Assembly (NCBI RefSeq): GCF_014298075.1
Contig: NZ_CP060418.1
Span: 62,001 to 126,000, forward strand
Origin: Enterobacter sp. JUb54
GTDB lineage: Bacteria > Pseudomonadota > Gammaproteobacteria > Enterobacterales > Enterobacteriaceae
Direction: 5' to 3'
DNA: 64,000 bases
The notes under the pieces were generated by a model. It did no database searches, was not told the DNA's origin, and saw nothing but the letters and a program-made list of their open reading frames with translations. Positions 8,129 through 18,271 of this stretch are shown here, piece by piece. The translations under genes were made by a program, and so were the position numbers. The first letter of the stretch is position 1. The number at the start of each line of letters is the position of its first letter.

Positions 8129-10453
8129 ATGCGCTGGTGGTTGCGCATATCCCGCCGCTGGCGCTGGCTGGCGGCGGGCATCGTTATACTCTGGCTGGTG
8201 GTACTGGCCGCCGACCGTTTGTGGCCGCTACCGCTCAATGAGGTGGTACCGGCCCGGGTGGTGGTGGCAGAAGACGGCACGCCGCTGTGGCGGTTCGCCG
8301 ATAGTCAGGGCGTCTGGCGCTATCCGGTGACCCTGAAGGATGTGTCACCGCGCTATCTTCAGGCGCTGATCCAGTATGAAGATCGCTGGTTCTGGCGTCA
8401 TCCGGGCGTTAACCCGTTGTCGGTGCTGCGCGCCGCCTGGCAGGATATGCACGCCGGGCGGGTGATCTCCGGCGGCAGTACGCTGACCATGCAGGTCGCC
8501 CGCCTGCTCGACCCTCATCCCCGTACTTTCGGCGGCAAGCTGCGCCAGCTATGGCGTGCGCTGCAGCTGGAGTGGCACCTGTCAAAAAGCGATATTCTGA
8601 CCCTGTATCTTAATCGTGCCCCCTTTGGCGGCACGCTTCAGGGGATTGGTGCCGCCAGCTGGGCCTATCTCGGGAAACCGCCGGCGCAGCTGAGCTATGG
8701 CGAGGCGGCGCTGCTGGCGGTGCTGCCGCAGGCGCCTAGCCGCTTACGTCCTGACCGCTGGCCGCAGCGGGCTCAGGCTGCCCGGGATAAGGTTCTGGAG
8801 AGACTGCGCACTCAGGGCGTCTGGCCTGACAGCGCGGTGCGGGAAGCGAAAGAAGAGCCGGTCTGGCTGTTCCCGCGGCAGATGCCGCAGCTGGCGCCGC
8901 TTTTCTCGCGTCGTATGCTGGCGAGTAGCCGCGAGGAAAAAGTGGTGACTACCCTGGATGCCGGGCTTCAGCGGCAGCTGGAAGATCTGGCTCTCAACTG
9001 GAAATCGCGGCTGCCGCCGCGCAGCTCGCTGGCGATGGTGGTGGTCGACCATACCAACATGCGCGTGCGTGGTTGGGTGGGGTCGGCGGATATCACCGAC
9101 GATAGCCGTTTCGGCCATATCGACATGGTGTCGGCGGTGCGCTCCCCGGGTTCGGTATTAAAACCTTTTGTCTACGGTATGGCGCTGGATGACGGGCTGA
9201 TTCATCCGGCTTCGCTGTTGCAGGATGTTCCGCGACGCTTTAGCGATTATCGCCCGGGAAATTTTGACAGCGGCTTTCATGGCCCGGTCAGCGCCAGCGA
9301 GGCGTTGGTGCGCTCGCTGAATTTGCCGGCGGTGCAGGTGCTTGAAGCCTACGGGCCGAAGCGCTTTGCCGCTACTTTACGTAACGCCGGTCTGCCGCTG
9401 ATGCTTCCGGCAGGCGCCGAGCCAAACCTGTCGCTGATCCTCGGCGGGGCGGGGGCGAGGCTGGAAGATATCGTTGCGGGCTACAGCGCCTTCGCCCGCC
9501 ACGGCAAGGCCGCGCGGCTGCGGATGACGCCGGACGCGCCGCTGGTGGAAAGGCCACTACTGTCGCCGGGCGCGGCGTGGATCGTTCGACGGATCCTGGC
9601 CGGTGAAGCGCAGCCGGTGCCGGATGCCTCTTTGCCACAGGTGGTGCCGCTGGCGTGGAAAACCGGCACCAGCTACGGCTACCGCGATGCCTGGGCGATT
9701 GGGGTGAACGCCCGGTATCTGATCGGCATCTGGACCGGCAGGCCGGACGGTACGCCGGTGGTGGGACAGTTTGGTTTTGCCAGTGCGGTACCGCTGTTAA
9801 ATCAGGTCAATAATATGCTGCTGGCACGGCCGATGACGGGGCGCGGCGGGTTGCCCGTCGACCCGCGACCGGCGTCGGTGAGCGCGGCGACGATCTGCTG
9901 GCCGGGCGGGCAGAGCCTGGCGGCGGGAGACAGCAACTGCCGTCGGCGGCTGGCGACATGGCTGCTGGACGGCAGCCAGCCGCCGACGCTGTTGCTTCCG
10001 GGTCAGGAGGGCGCTCGTGGCATTCGCTTCCCGGTATGGACTGATGAGCAAGGACGGCGCGTGGCGGCAGACTGCCCCGGCGCCGTCGAGCGGCGGATCG
10101 ATGTCTGGCCGCTGCCGCTGGAACCCTGGCTGCCGGCGAGCGAGCGGCGTGCTGCCCGGCTGGGGCCGGTCTCTGCGGGTTGTCCGCCGCCGCAGGTCTT
10201 GGATGTCGCCCCGCTGGTGCTGACCGGCGTGGGGGATGGCGCGGTGATCAAACGCCTGCCGGGGGCTGCTCGGGTGATGCTGTCGTTGCAGACAAGCGGG
10301 GGAGAAGGGCGGCGCTGGTGGTTCCTGAATGGTGAACCGCAGGCGGCGTCCGGCTCCAGTGCAACCTTGCCACTGGAACAACCTGGCCGCTATCAGCTGG
10401 TGGTGATGGAGGAAAGTGGCCAGATCGCTACCGCCAGTTTCACGCTGCAATAA
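8129..10453 (+). CDS. pbpC: Penicillin-binding protein 1C
   Basis: This 774-residue class A penicillin-binding protein should be anchored by one N-terminal membrane helix (about residues 13-28) with the rest in the periplasm. The glycosyltransferase domain shows the catalytic EDRWFWRHPG motif (E84) and the GGSTLTMQ motif. The transpeptidase domain shows S-x-x-K with nucleophile S342 and K345, SLN near 395, and KTGT at 511-514. The C-terminal about 90 residues form the BiPBP_C domain typical of PBP1C. PBP1C is dispensable in E. coli and binds few beta-lactams. The ATG directly follows the yfhM TAA, so its translation probably relies on coupling. Confidence 0.97.
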   Translation: MRWWLRISRRWRWLAAGIVILWLVVLAADRLWPLPLNEVVPARVVVAEDGTPLWRFADSQGVWRYPVTLKDVSPRYLQALIQYEDRWFWRHPGVNPLSVLRAAWQDMHAGRVISGGSTLTMQVARLLDPHPRTFGGKLRQLWRALQLEWHLSKSDILTLYLNRAPFGGTLQGIGAASWAYLGKPPAQLSYGEAALLAVLPQAPSRLRPDRWPQRAQAARDKVLERLRTQGVWPDSAVREAKEEPVWLFPRQMPQLAPLFSRRMLASSREEKVVTTLDAGLQRQLEDLALNWKSRLPPRSSLAMVVVDHTNMRVRGWVGSADITDDSRFGHIDMVSAVRSPGSVLKPFVYGMALDDGLIHPASLLQDVPRRFSDYRPGNFDSGFHGPVSASEALVRSLNLPAVQVLEAYGPKRFAATLRNAGLPLMLPAGAEPNLSLILGGAGARLEDIVAGYSAFARHGKAARLRMTPDAPLVERPLLSPGAAWIVRRILAGEAQPVPDASLPQVVPLAWKTGTSYGYRDAWAIGVNARYLIGIWTGRPDGTPVVGQFGFASAVPLLNQVNNMLLARPMTGRGGLPVDPRPASVSAATICWPGGQSLAAGDSNCRRRLATWLLDGSQPPTLLLPGQEGARGIRFPVWTDEQGRRVAADCPGAVERRIDVWPLPLEPWLPASERRAARLGPVSAGCPPPQVLDVAPLVLTGVGDGAVIKRLPGAARVMLSLQTSGGEGRRWWFLNGEPQAASGSSATLPLEQPGRYQLVVMEESGQIATASFTLQ

Positions 10454-10550
10454 GTGGAATTTGCATTGACTGGCTGGATTTGTTGTTTAAGGTCGCTTTT
10501 TTTTAAAAAAATGTTACCTAAACACATAGGCAACGGCGGCAGATGATGAT

Positions 10551-10556
10551 TATAAT
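10551..10556 (+). promoter_or_regulatory. Likely -10 element of the ndk promoter
   Basis: A perfect TATAAT lies 58 bases before the ndk ATG, with a weak TAGGCA-like -35 at 10527-10532 (18-base spacer). The upstream AT-rich tract at 10478-10512 could act as an UP-type element. Confidence 0.5.
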
Positions 10557-10614
10557 TCGCGCCGTATTTATCGGTCTCATCTGCGAAACAGAACAACATA
10601 TATAAGAGGTTATC

Positions 10615-11046
10615 ATGGCTATTGAACGTACTTTTTCCATCATCAAACCAAACGCGGTGGCAAAAAACGTTATTGGCGGCATCTTTTCTCGCTTTGAAGC
10701 TGCAGGGTTTAAAATTGTCGGCACCAAAATGCTGCATCTGACCGTTGAGCAGGCTCGCGGCTTCTATGCTGAGCACGAAGGTCGCCCGTTCTTCGACGGT
10801 CTGGTTGAGTTCATGACCTCTGGCCCGATCGTTGTTTCCGTCCTGGAAAGCGAAAATGCCGTGCAGCGTCACCGTGACCTGCTGGGCGCAACCAACCCGG
10901 ACAACGCGCTGGCGGGCACCCTGCGCGCTGACTACGCGGACAGCTTCACCGAGAACGGCACCCACGGTTCCGATTCTGTTGAGTCTGCGGCTCGCGAAAT
11001 CGCGTTCTTCTTTGCTGAAGGCGAGGTTTGCCCGCGCACTCGCTAA
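10615..11046 (+). CDS. ndk: Nucleoside diphosphate kinase
   Basis: This 143-residue enzyme balances nucleoside triphosphates by moving the gamma phosphate of ATP to NDPs through a phosphohistidine. The active-site histidine is H117 in the signature NGTHGSDS, and the N-terminal [12 protein letters not shown] strand is conserved. Length equals the E. coli protein. AAGAGG lies 9 bases before the ATG. It is transcribed alone, with a TATAAT promoter upstream and a diverged ERIC plus a strong terminator downstream. Confidence 0.98.
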   Translation: MAIERTFSIIKPNAVAKNVIGGIFSRFEAAGFKIVGTKMLHLTVEQARGFYAEHEGRPFFDGLVEFMTSGPIVVSVLESENAVQRHRDLLGATNPDNALAGTLRADYADSFTENGTHGSDSVESAAREIAFFFAEGEVCPRTR

Positions 11047-11064
11047 TCCTCGTCGTCTTTTCGG

Positions 11065-11170
11065 CCGTCGCTGTGTTGGCTTCGCGCGTTCACCCCGGTC
11101 ACATAGTTATCTATGTTCCCGGGGATTTACTTGCTCGCCGCCTTGCGACAATCGAAAAGCCATAGAGGAT
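11065..11170. repeat. Diverged ERIC element
   Basis: The sequence GTTGGCTTCGCGCGTTCACC, then a CGGTCAC stretch, a central inverted pair (ACATAG...CTATGT) and TCGCCGCCTTGCGAC, follows the same order as the intact ERIC at 39083-39208 with many substitutions. The terminal TATACCC ends are not preserved, so the boundaries are approximate. Confidence 0.7.
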
Positions 11171-11248
11171 TAAGTACGCCGTAACAGATTTTTTCATCAT
11201 TGCCGCGTGCAAACGTGGTATTGATACGCCAGAATTTGTACAATGCAG

Positions 11249-11290
11249 CGCCCCTGAACGAGCACTCGTTCTCAGGGGCGTTTCTTTTTT
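11249..11290 (+). terminator. Strong intrinsic terminator between ndk and rlmN
   Basis: CGCCCCTG pairs with CAGGGGCG, extended inside by AACGAG/CTCGTT, and is followed by TTTCTTTTTT. It ends about 48 bases before rlmN, so it either ends ndk read-through or acts as an attenuator in the rlmN leader. Confidence 0.8.
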
Positions 11291-11337
11291 CAACCCTCCT
11301 GGGGCCATAACGTGTAACAACGAGGCCGGAATCGATT

Positions 11338-12504
11338 ATGTCTGAACATATTGTCACACCTGATAACGCCGCTCTGCCGGTGCCGAACAAAGATGCCAAA
11401 ATCAACCTGCTGGATCTGAACCGTCAGCAGATGCGCGAGTTTTTCAAAAACATGGGCGAAAAGCCTTTCCGCGCCGATCAGGTGATGAAATGGATGTATC
11501 ACTATTGCAGCGATGATTTTGATGATATGACCGATATCAACAAAGTGCTGCGCAACAAACTCAAAGAAGTCGCGGAGATCCGCGCGCCGGAAGTCGTCGA
11601 AGAGCAACGCTCCAGCGACGGCACCATCAAATGGGCGATTGCCGTTGGCGATCAGCGCGTTGAAACGGTCTACATTCCGGAAGACGATCGCGCCACTCTG
11701 TGCGTCTCGTCGCAGGTCGGATGCGCGTTAGAGTGTAAATTCTGCTCGACGGCGCAGCAGGGCTTTAACCGTAACCTGCGGGTGTCGGAAATCATCGGCC
11801 AGGTCTGGCGCGCGGCGAAAATCGTCGGTGCGGCCAAAATTACCGGCCAGCGCCCGATTACTAACGTGGTGATGATGGGGATGGGCGAGCCGCTGCTGAA
11901 CCTGACCAACGTGGTACCGGCGATGGAAATCATGCTCGATGACTTCGGTTTTGGCCTGTCAAAACGTCGCGTCACGCTGTCTACCTCTGGCGTCGTGCCG
12001 GCGCTGGATAAGCTTGGCGATATGATCGATGTGGCGCTGGCGATCTCCCTGCACGCGCCGAACGATACGATTCGTGATGAGATCGTACCGATCAACAAAA
12101 AGTACAACATTGAGACTTTCCTGAACTCGGTTCGCGGCTATATTTCTAAATCCAACGCCAACCAGGGTCGCGTCACCATTGAGTACGTGATGCTCGATCA
12201 CGTTAACGATGGCACCGAGCATGCGCATGAACTGGCTGCGCTGTTGAAAGATACGCCGTGCAAGATCAACCTGATCCCGTGGAACCCGTTCCCGGGCGCG
12301 CCGTATGGCCGTAGCTCCAACAGCCGTATCGACCGTTTCTCCAAGGTCCTGATGGATTATGGTTTCACCACCATCGTCCGTAAAACCCGCGGAGACGACA
12401 TCGATGCCGCCTGCGGTCAGCTGGCCGGCGACGTTATCGACCGTACCAAACGTACGATGCGTAAACGTATGCAGGGTGAAGCGATTGAAGTGAAAACGGT
12501 CTGA
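11338..12504 (+). CDS. rlmN: Dual-specificity rRNA/tRNA adenine-C2 methyltransferase
   Basis: This radical-SAM enzyme methylates C2 of A2503 in 23S rRNA and of A37 in several tRNAs, improving decoding accuracy. The protein has 388 residues (E. coli 384). The radical-SAM cluster motif C-x3-C-x2-C is C129, C133 and C136 (sequence CALECKFC). The GMGEPLLN motif near 181 binds SAM. The methyl-carrying C-terminal cysteine lies in DAACGQL near residue 359. It heads the rlmN-rodZ-ispG-hisS-yfgM-bamB-der series, though a 272-base gap and a hairpin separate it from rodZ. Confidence 0.97.
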   Translation: MSEHIVTPDNAALPVPNKDAKINLLDLNRQQMREFFKNMGEKPFRADQVMKWMYHYCSDDFDDMTDINKVLRNKLKEVAEIRAPEVVEEQRSSDGTIKWAIAVGDQRVETVYIPEDDRATLCVSSQVGCALECKFCSTAQQGFNRNLRVSEIIGQVWRAAKIVGAAKITGQRPITNVVMMGMGEPLLNLTNVVPAMEIMLDDFGFGLSKRRVTLSTSGVVPALDKLGDMIDVALAISLHAPNDTIRDEIVPINKKYNIETFLNSVRGYISKSNANQGRVTIEYVMLDHVNDGTEHAHELAALLKDTPCKINLIPWNPFPGAPYGRSSNSRIDRFSKVLMDYGFTTIVRKTRGDDIDAACGQLAGDVIDRTKRTMRKRMQGEAIEVKTV

Positions 12505-12510
12505 TAAATA

Positions 12511-12542
12511 ACGCAGCGCGCGTCATAAAGCGCGTGCTGCGT
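12511..12542 (+). terminator. Hairpin after rlmN
   Basis: A 12-bp stem (ACGCAGCGCGCG with CGCGTGCTGCGT, one G-U pair) and an 8-base loop start 6 bases past the rlmN stop. The downstream T-tract is poor, so termination may be partial. Confidence 0.5.
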
Positions 12543-12776
12543 ATTTAAGCCTAATCGCCAGGCGAAATACGCCAGTTCAGGCAATAATTACGGTGCGTTT
12601 CTGTCGACTTTGAGGCAGTATGTAGCGGCACTACAACCGCTTAGCATGCAGTATTGATAAGTATATGTGAGAGTTAGCCAGGCGGATTTATACTCATTGT
12701 ATGTCGTTTAGCAGATGTTTCGCGGCGCGGGTCTGACCGGCGCTGAACTTTAAATTCACGTACCAGTAGTTGTCGA

Positions 12777-13754
12777 ATGAATACTGAAGCCACTCAAGAC
12801 CATCAAGAAGCAAATACCACGGGCGCGCGTCTGCGTAATGCCCGCGAACAACTCGGACTCAGCCAGCAAGCGGTGGCTGAGCGCTTATGCCTGAAAGTGT
12901 CCACGGTTCGTGACATCGAAGACGATAAGGCGCCTGCCGATCTGGCTTCCACCTTCCTGCGCGGTTATATCCGCTCCTATGCGCGTCTTGTCCACATTCC
13001 GGAAGAAGAACTGTTGCCGATGATGGCAAAACAGGCCCCGATCCGTGCGGCAAAAGTTGCGCCGATGCAGAGCTTCTCGCTGGGCAAGCGCCGTAAAAAG
13101 CGTGACGGCTGGCTGATGAGCTTCACCTGGCTGGTACTGTTCGTGGTGATTGGCCTCAGCGGCGCCTGGTGGTGGCAAGACCATAAAGCGCAGCAGGCAG
13201 AGATTACGTCCATGGCCGACCAGTCGACCGCGGAGTTAAACGCCGGCGACAGCAACCAGAATATTCCGCTGGATACCGGAGCAAGCAGCACAGCGCCGGA
13301 CAACGCTGGCGACATCGCCAACAGCGCACCTGTTGATACCACCCCAGCGCCAGCGGCCACCGCTCAGGCGCCGGTAGACAACAACGCCGTCGTGGCGCCG
13401 TCTCAGGCCAATGTGGATACTGCCGCAGCGACACCGGCTCCGGCCACGCCGCTGCCAACTAACCCGGCTGATGCTACCGCAACCGCGGCAGCCGCTCAGG
13501 ACCTGGTGCTGAACTTTTCCGCTGATTGCTGGCTGGAAGTCAGCGATGCGACCGGCAAAAAACTGTTCAGCGGTTTACAGCGTAAGGGCGGTAACCTGAA
13601 CCTCAGCGGTCAGGCGCCTTACAAACTGAAAATCGGTGCTCCGGCAGCCGTACAGATTCAGTATCTGGGTAAACCCGTCGATTTAAGTCGTTTTATCAGA
13701 ACTAACCAGGTTGCGCGTCTGACCCTTAGTGCCGAACCAACTGCGGCGCAGTAA
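12777..13754 (+). CDS. rodZ: Cytoskeletal membrane protein, MreB partner
   Basis: RodZ links cytoplasmic MreB filaments to the wall-elongation machinery and keeps rods rod-shaped. The 325-residue protein shows the expected order: an N-terminal Cro-type helix-turn-helix (about residues 15-75) that contacts MreB, a basic stretch KRRKKRD at 104-110, one membrane helix at 112-133, a low-complexity periplasmic linker rich in Ala, Pro, Thr and Asp (about 150-240), and a C-terminal beta domain (DUF4115). The linker is the least conserved part of the family. It is followed after 26 bases by ispG on the same strand, as in E. coli. Confidence 0.96.
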   Translation: MNTEATQDHQEANTTGARLRNAREQLGLSQQAVAERLCLKVSTVRDIEDDKAPADLASTFLRGYIRSYARLVHIPEEELLPMMAKQAPIRAAKVAPMQSFSLGKRRKKRDGWLMSFTWLVLFVVIGLSGAWWWQDHKAQQAEITSMADQSTAELNAGDSNQNIPLDTGASSTAPDNAGDIANSAPVDTTPAPAATAQAPVDNNAVVAPSQANVDTAAATPAPATPLPTNPADATATAAAAQDLVLNFSADCWLEVSDATGKKLFSGLQRKGGNLNLSGQAPYKLKIGAPAAVQIQYLGKPVDLSRFIRTNQVARLTLSAEPTAAQ

Positions 13755-13780
13755 CAGACGGGTAACGCGGGAGATTTTTC

Positions 13781-14902
13781 ATGCATAACCAGGCTCCGAT
13801 TCAACGTAGAAAATCGAAACGTATTTACGTTGGGAATGTGCCGATTGGCGATGGTGCCCCCATCGCCGTCCAGTCGATGACCAATACGCGCACCACCGAT
13901 GTGGAAGCGACAGTAAATCAAATCAAAGCCTTGGAACGCGTTGGCGCGGATATTGTCCGCGTCTCGGTGCCGACGATGGATGCGGCAGAAGCGTTCAGGC
14001 TCATCAAACAACAGGTCAATGTACCGCTGGTCGCCGATATCCACTTTGATTACCGTATCGCCCTGAAAGTGGCGGAGTACGGTGTGGATTGCCTGCGTAT
14101 CAACCCGGGCAATATCGGCAACGAAGAGCGTATCCGCACGGTAGTGGATTGTGCTCGCGATAAAAATATTCCGATCCGTATCGGCGTCAACGCCGGTTCG
14201 CTGGAAAAAGATCTGCAGGAAAAATACGGTGAACCGACGCCGCAGGCGCTGCTCGAATCAGCGATGCGCCACGTCGATCATCTCGATCGTCTGAACTTCG
14301 ATCAATTCAAGGTCAGCGTGAAGGCGTCAGATGTGTTCCTGGCCGTTGAATCGTATCGCCTGCTGGCAAAGCAGATCGATCAGCCGCTGCACCTCGGGAT
14401 CACCGAAGCCGGCGGCGCGCGCAGTGGCGCGGTGAAATCGGCGATCGGCCTCGGTCTGCTGCTCAATGAAGGGATCGGCGACACGCTACGCGTTTCGCTG
14501 GCGGCGGATCCTGTTGAAGAGATCAAGGTTGGATTCGATATCCTGAAATCTCTGCGTATTCGCGCGCGCGGCATTAACTTCATCGCCTGCCCAACCTGCT
14601 CCCGTCAGGAATTTGACGTGATCGGCACCGTCAACGCGCTGGAACAGCGCCTGGAAGACATCATCACGCCGATGGATATTTCAATTATCGGCTGTGTGGT
14701 GAACGGTCCTGGCGAAGCGCTGGTATCGACGCTCGGGGTGACCGGCGGCAATAAAAAAAGCGGCCTGTATGAAGACGGCGTGCGCAGAGACCGACTGGAT
14801 AATGACGATATGATCGATCAGCTGGAAGCGCGTATCCGTGCCAAAGCCTCGATGCTCGATGAAGCGCGTCGTATCGACGTTCAGCAGGTCGAAGAGAAAT
14901 AA
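13781..14902 (+). CDS. ispG: 4-hydroxy-3-methylbut-2-enyl-diphosphate synthase
   Basis: IspG catalyses the penultimate step of the non-mevalonate isoprenoid pathway, reductively opening methylerythritol cyclodiphosphate to HMBPP. The protein has 373 residues (E. coli 372). Its 4Fe-4S cluster ligands are visible: C270 and C273 in CPTCSRQE, C305 in [11 protein letters not shown], and the glutamate that follows in the same motif. The N-terminal TIM barrel begins with the typical [15 protein letters not shown]. It lies between rodZ and hisS in the conserved order; the gap to hisS holds a structured leader. Confidence 0.98.
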   Translation: MHNQAPIQRRKSKRIYVGNVPIGDGAPIAVQSMTNTRTTDVEATVNQIKALERVGADIVRVSVPTMDAAEAFRLIKQQVNVPLVADIHFDYRIALKVAEYGVDCLRINPGNIGNEERIRTVVDCARDKNIPIRIGVNAGSLEKDLQEKYGEPTPQALLESAMRHVDHLDRLNFDQFKVSVKASDVFLAVESYRLLAKQIDQPLHLGITEAGGARSGAVKSAIGLGLLLNEGIGDTLRVSLAADPVEEIKVGFDILKSLRIRARGINFIACPTCSRQEFDVIGTVNALEQRLEDIITPMDISIIGCVVNGPGEALVSTLGVTGGNKKSGLYEDGVRRDRLDNDDMIDQLEARIRAKASMLDEARRIDVQQVEEK

Positions 14903-14993
14903 TCTGGGGCGGTATATCACTTCCCGTGTATGATTGAACCTGCAGACGCGCGGCGTCGGGGTTCATTTTTGTATATATATAAAGAGATTAAAC
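14903..14993 (+). ncRNA. sroE: ispG-hisS intergenic RNA, candidate sroE
   Basis: E. coli has the small RNA SroE (about 90 nt) in this same ispG-hisS gap. The gap here is 91 bases and holds a stable stem-loop, which fits. I cannot align it to the Rfam model, so this is a positional and structural call. It may be processed from the ispG-hisS transcript rather than have its own promoter. Confidence 0.45.
14935..14970 (+). terminator. Terminator-like hairpin in the hisS leader
   Basis: TGAACC pairs with GGTTCA around an inner GACGC/GCGTC stem, followed by ATTTTT. It stands 24 bases before the hisS GTG and is probably the 3' structure of SroE or a partial terminator inside the operon. Confidence 0.6.
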
Positions 14994-16268
14994 GTGGCAA
15001 AGAACATTCAAGCCATCCGTGGCATGAACGATTATCTGCCGGGCGAGACCGCTCTCTGGCAGCGCATTGAAGGCTCACTGAAACAGGTACTCGGCAGCTA
15101 CGGTTACAGCGAAATCCGTTTGCCGATTGTAGAGCAGACCCCGTTATTCAAACGCGCGATCGGTGAAGTCACCGACGTGGTTGAAAAAGAGATGTATACC
15201 TTCGAAGACCGCAATGGCGACAGCCTGACGCTGCGTCCGGAAGGGACGGCGGGCTGCGTACGTGCCGGCATCGAACATGGTCTCCTGTACAATCAAGAAC
15301 AGCGCCTGTGGTACGTCGGGCCGATGTTCCGCCACGAACGTCCACAAAAAGGGCGTTATCGTCAGTTCCACCAGATGGGTGTTGAAGTCTTCGGCCTGCA
15401 GGGCCCGGATATTGACGCTGAGCTGATCATGCTGACCGCTCGCTGGTGGCGTGAACTGGGGATTGCCGATCACGTCGCGCTGGAGCTGAACTCTATTGGT
15501 TCGCTGGAAGCTCGTGCCACCTATCGTGATGCGCTGGTCGCCTATCTTGAGCAGTTTAAAGATAAGCTCGACGAAGACTGCAAACGCCGCATGTACACCA
15601 ACCCGCTGCGTGTTCTGGATTCCAAAAATCCGGAAGTGCAGGCGCTGCTGAACGACGCGCCGGCGTTAGGCGACTACCTGGATGAAGATTCTAAAGCGCA
15701 TTTCGCCGGGCTGTGTGCTCTGTTGGATGACGCCGGTATTCGCTACACCGTGAACCAGCGCCTGGTGCGCGGACTGGATTACTACAACCGTACCGTGTTT
15801 GAGTGGGTGACTACCAGCCTCGGCTCGCAGGGAACGGTGTGTGCCGGTGGTCGTTATGATGGCCTGGTGGAGCAACTGGGCGGGCGTGCAACGCCGGCTG
15901 TGGGCTTCGCGATGGGTCTGGAACGTCTTGTTTTACTGGTCCAGGCAGTTAATCCGGAATTTAAAGCCGATTCCGTTGTCGATATATACCTGGTAGCCTC
16001 CGGAACCGACACCCAGTCCGCCGCAATGCGTCTGGCTGAGCGGGTTCGCGATGCGCTGCCCGGCGTTAAGCTGATGACTAACCACGGCGGCGGCAACTTT
16101 AAGAAGCAGTTTGCCCGCGCGGACAAATGGGGCGCTCGTGTTGCTCTGGTGGTCGGTGAGTCAGAAATTGCTGACGGAAACGTGGTGGTGAAGGATTTAC
16201 GCTCAGGTGAGCAAACTACCGTAACGCAGGATAGCGTTGCTGCGCATTTGCGCGCACTACTGGGTTAA
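14994..16268 (+). CDS. hisS: Histidyl-tRNA synthetase
   Basis: This class II aminoacyl-tRNA synthetase charges tRNA-His. I place the start at the GTG at 14994, which gives [18 protein letters not shown] and 424 residues, equal to E. coli HisS; an in-frame ATG at 14934 would add 20 residues lying inside the hairpin leader and is unlikely. AAGAGA precedes the GTG. Visible motifs are the class II motif 2 region ([17 protein letters not shown]), the histidine-binding [15 protein letters not shown], motif 3 ([10 protein letters not shown]) and the C-terminal anticodon-binding domain. The yfgM start follows 34 bases after the stop. Confidence 0.97.
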   Translation: MAKNIQAIRGMNDYLPGETALWQRIEGSLKQVLGSYGYSEIRLPIVEQTPLFKRAIGEVTDVVEKEMYTFEDRNGDSLTLRPEGTAGCVRAGIEHGLLYNQEQRLWYVGPMFRHERPQKGRYRQFHQMGVEVFGLQGPDIDAELIMLTARWWRELGIADHVALELNSIGSLEARATYRDALVAYLEQFKDKLDEDCKRRMYTNPLRVLDSKNPEVQALLNDAPALGDYLDEDSKAHFAGLCALLDDAGIRYTVNQRLVRGLDYYNRTVFEWVTTSLGSQGTVCAGGRYDGLVEQLGGRATPAVGFAMGLERLVLLVQAVNPEFKADSVVDIYLVASGTDTQSAAMRLAERVRDALPGVKLMTNHGGGNFKKQFARADKWGARVALVVGESEIADGNVVVKDLRSGEQTTVTQDSVAAHLRALLG

Positions 16269-16302
16269 TCTCCCGGGAATCATTAGTCAGGAGAAGGACT
16301 GC

Positions 16303-16923
16303 GTGGAAACGTATAACAACGAAAACGATCAGGTCGATGCGCTCAAGCGTTTCTTTGCCGAAAATGGTAAAGCGCTGGCCGTTGGTGTGATTTTAGGGAT
16401 TGGTGCGTTGGTTGGCTGGCGCTACTGGAGCTCTCATCAGCAGGATACGGCGAGAGAGTCGTCTTTATCCTATGAGAACGCGATTTCTGGGCTCAAATCA
16501 GACAAGCCTGAAGCGCTGACGACGGCAGAGAAATTTGCGGCTGACAACAAAAATACCTACGGTGCGTTCACCTCACTGGAACTGGCGCAGCGTTTTGTTG
16601 ACAAGAACGATCTGCAAAATGCCGAAAAGCAGCTTCAGCAGGGCCTCGCCGCGGCGCCGGATGATAACCTGAAGTCGGTTATCAATATGCGTCTCGCGCG
16701 TGTACAGCTGCAGCTGAAGAAACCAGATGAAGCGCTGAAAACCCTTGATGGTATTAAAGGCGAGGGCTGGGTTGCTATCGTTGCCGATCTCCGTGGTGAG
16801 ATTCTGCTCGATAAAGGCGATAAGCAAGGCGCGCGCGCAGCCTGGGAAGCTGGCGTGAAAAGCGATGCTTCACCAGCGCTCAGCGAAATGATGCGTATGA
16901 AAATAAATAATCTGTCCATCTGA
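16303..16923 (+). CDS. yfgM: Ancillary SecYEG translocon subunit
   Basis: YfgM is a small tail-in-periplasm protein that associates with SecYEG and the chaperone PpiD and affects the RcsB stress response. I choose the GTG at 16303 (AGGAG 8 bases upstream), giving METYNNENDQVDALKRFF and 206 residues, the same as E. coli. An alternative start at 16237 would overlap hisS and extend the protein by 22 residues. One membrane helix lies at about residues 23-43; the rest is a TPR-like helical periplasmic domain rich in charged helices. The bamB start follows 10 bases after the stop. Confidence 0.94.
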   Translation: METYNNENDQVDALKRFFAENGKALAVGVILGIGALVGWRYWSSHQQDTARESSLSYENAISGLKSDKPEALTTAEKFAADNKNTYGAFTSLELAQRFVDKNDLQNAEKQLQQGLAAAPDDNLKSVINMRLARVQLQLKKPDEALKTLDGIKGEGWVAIVADLRGEILLDKGDKQGARAAWEAGVKSDASPALSEMMRMKINNLSI

Positions 16924-16933
16924 GAGGGACTCG

Positions 16934-18112
16934 ATGCAATTGCGTAAATTACTTTTGCCAGGGCTGCTTTCCGTTACCTTATTAAGCGGTTGTTCGTTGT
17001 TTAACAGCGAAGAAGATGTGGTGAAAATGTCGCCACTGCCGACGGTGGAAAATCAGTTTACGCCGTCCACGTCCTGGAGCACCTCTGTTGGCGATGGTAT
17101 CGGCGAATTCTATTCTAACCTGCACCCGGCTTTTGCGGACGGTGTGGTCTATGCGGCCGATCGTAAAGGCACCGTCAAAGCGCTGAATGCTGACGATGGT
17201 AAAGAAGTCTGGTCAATTAACCTGGCTGAGAAAGACGGCTGGTTCTCACGGACCCCGGCGCTGCTTTCCGGTGGTATCGCGGTCTCCGGCGGCCATGTCT
17301 ATATCGGTAGCGAAAAAGCCCAGCTGTACGCTCTGAATACCAGCGATGGTACCGTGGCGTGGCAGGCGCGTGTCGCCGGTGAAGCGATTTCTCGTCCGGT
17401 CATCAGCGACGGCATGGTGCTGGTGCATACCAGCAACGGCCAGCTGCAGGCGCTGAACGAAACGGATGGCGCGGTCAAATGGACCGTCAACCTGGATATG
17501 CCGGCGCTGTCTCTGCGCGGTGAATCTGCTCCGGCGACCGCCTATGGCGCAGCCATCGTTGGCGGTGATAACGGTCGCGTGAGCGCCGTGCTGATGCAGC
17601 AAGGGCAGATCATCTGGCAGCAGCGTATCTCCCAGGCAACCGGCCCGACTGAAATTGACCGTCTGAATGACGTCGATACCACTCCGGTTATCGTTAATGG
17701 CGTGGTTTATACCCTGGCGTATAATGGTAACCTGACGGCGCTGGATCTGCGTAGCGGCCAGATCATGTGGAAACGTGAGCTGGGCTCCGTGAACGACTTT
17801 ATCGTTGACGGCGATCGTATCTACATGGTCGATCAGAATGACCGCATCCTGGCGCTCTCCACTGAAGGTGGTGTTACGCTGTGGACGCAAAGCGATCTAT
17901 TACATCGCCTGTTAACGGCGCCGGTGTTGTATAATGGCAACCTGGTCGTTGGCGATAGCGAAGGCTATATGCACTGGATTAACCCAGAGGATGGTCACTT
18001 TGTGGCCCAGCAGAAAGTGGATAGCTCCGGCTTCCGTACCGACGCGGCAGTAGCCGATGGTCGACTGCTGATCCAGGCAACAGACGGCACGCTGTATTCC
18101 ATTACGCGTTAG
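16934..18112 (+). CDS. bamB: Outer-membrane assembly lipoprotein BamB
   Basis: BamB is a lipoprotein of the BAM complex that folds outer-membrane proteins. The 392-residue protein (same as E. coli) has a signal peptide with lipobox LSGC and lipidated C20, followed by Ser at +2, which predicts outer-membrane sorting. The remainder is an eight-bladed beta-propeller of PQQ-type repeats, visible as recurring segments such as GTVKALNADDGKEVW and GTVAWQARV. A perfect terminator follows 69 bases past its stop, which separates it from der. A second BAM subunit, bamC, lies at 47493. Confidence 0.97.
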   Translation: MQLRKLLLPGLLSVTLLSGCSLFNSEEDVVKMSPLPTVENQFTPSTSWSTSVGDGIGEFYSNLHPAFADGVVYAADRKGTVKALNADDGKEVWSINLAEKDGWFSRTPALLSGGIAVSGGHVYIGSEKAQLYALNTSDGTVAWQARVAGEAISRPVISDGMVLVHTSNGQLQALNETDGAVKWTVNLDMPALSLRGESAPATAYGAAIVGGDNGRVSAVLMQQGQIIWQQRISQATGPTEIDRLNDVDTTPVIVNGVVYTLAYNGNLTALDLRSGQIMWKRELGSVNDFIVDGDRIYMVDQNDRILALSTEGGVTLWTQSDLLHRLLTAPVLYNGNLVVGDSEGYMHWINPEDGHFVAQQKVDSSGFRTDAAVADGRLLIQATDGTLYSITR

Positions 18113-18181
18113 TCGTAGCGACATACCCAGTTGACCGGGTTGCTTCGTGCGACGGGAGACAGCGGTATAGTGCATATTGAT

Positions 18182-18216
18182 AAACGGCCCCTGGCACACA
18201 GGGGCCGTTTTGACTT
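18182..18216 (+). terminator. Intrinsic terminator after bamB
   Basis: A perfect 12-bp stem (AAACGGCCCCTG / CAGGGGCCGTTT) with a GCACA loop is followed by TGACTTTTTT. It closes the rodZ-to-bamB series upstream of der. Confidence 0.88.
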
Positions 18217-18271
18217 TTTTAAAAACGTCGTCAAAACGACGTTGCATAGCAATTTGTAAGAGGCATTTAAC

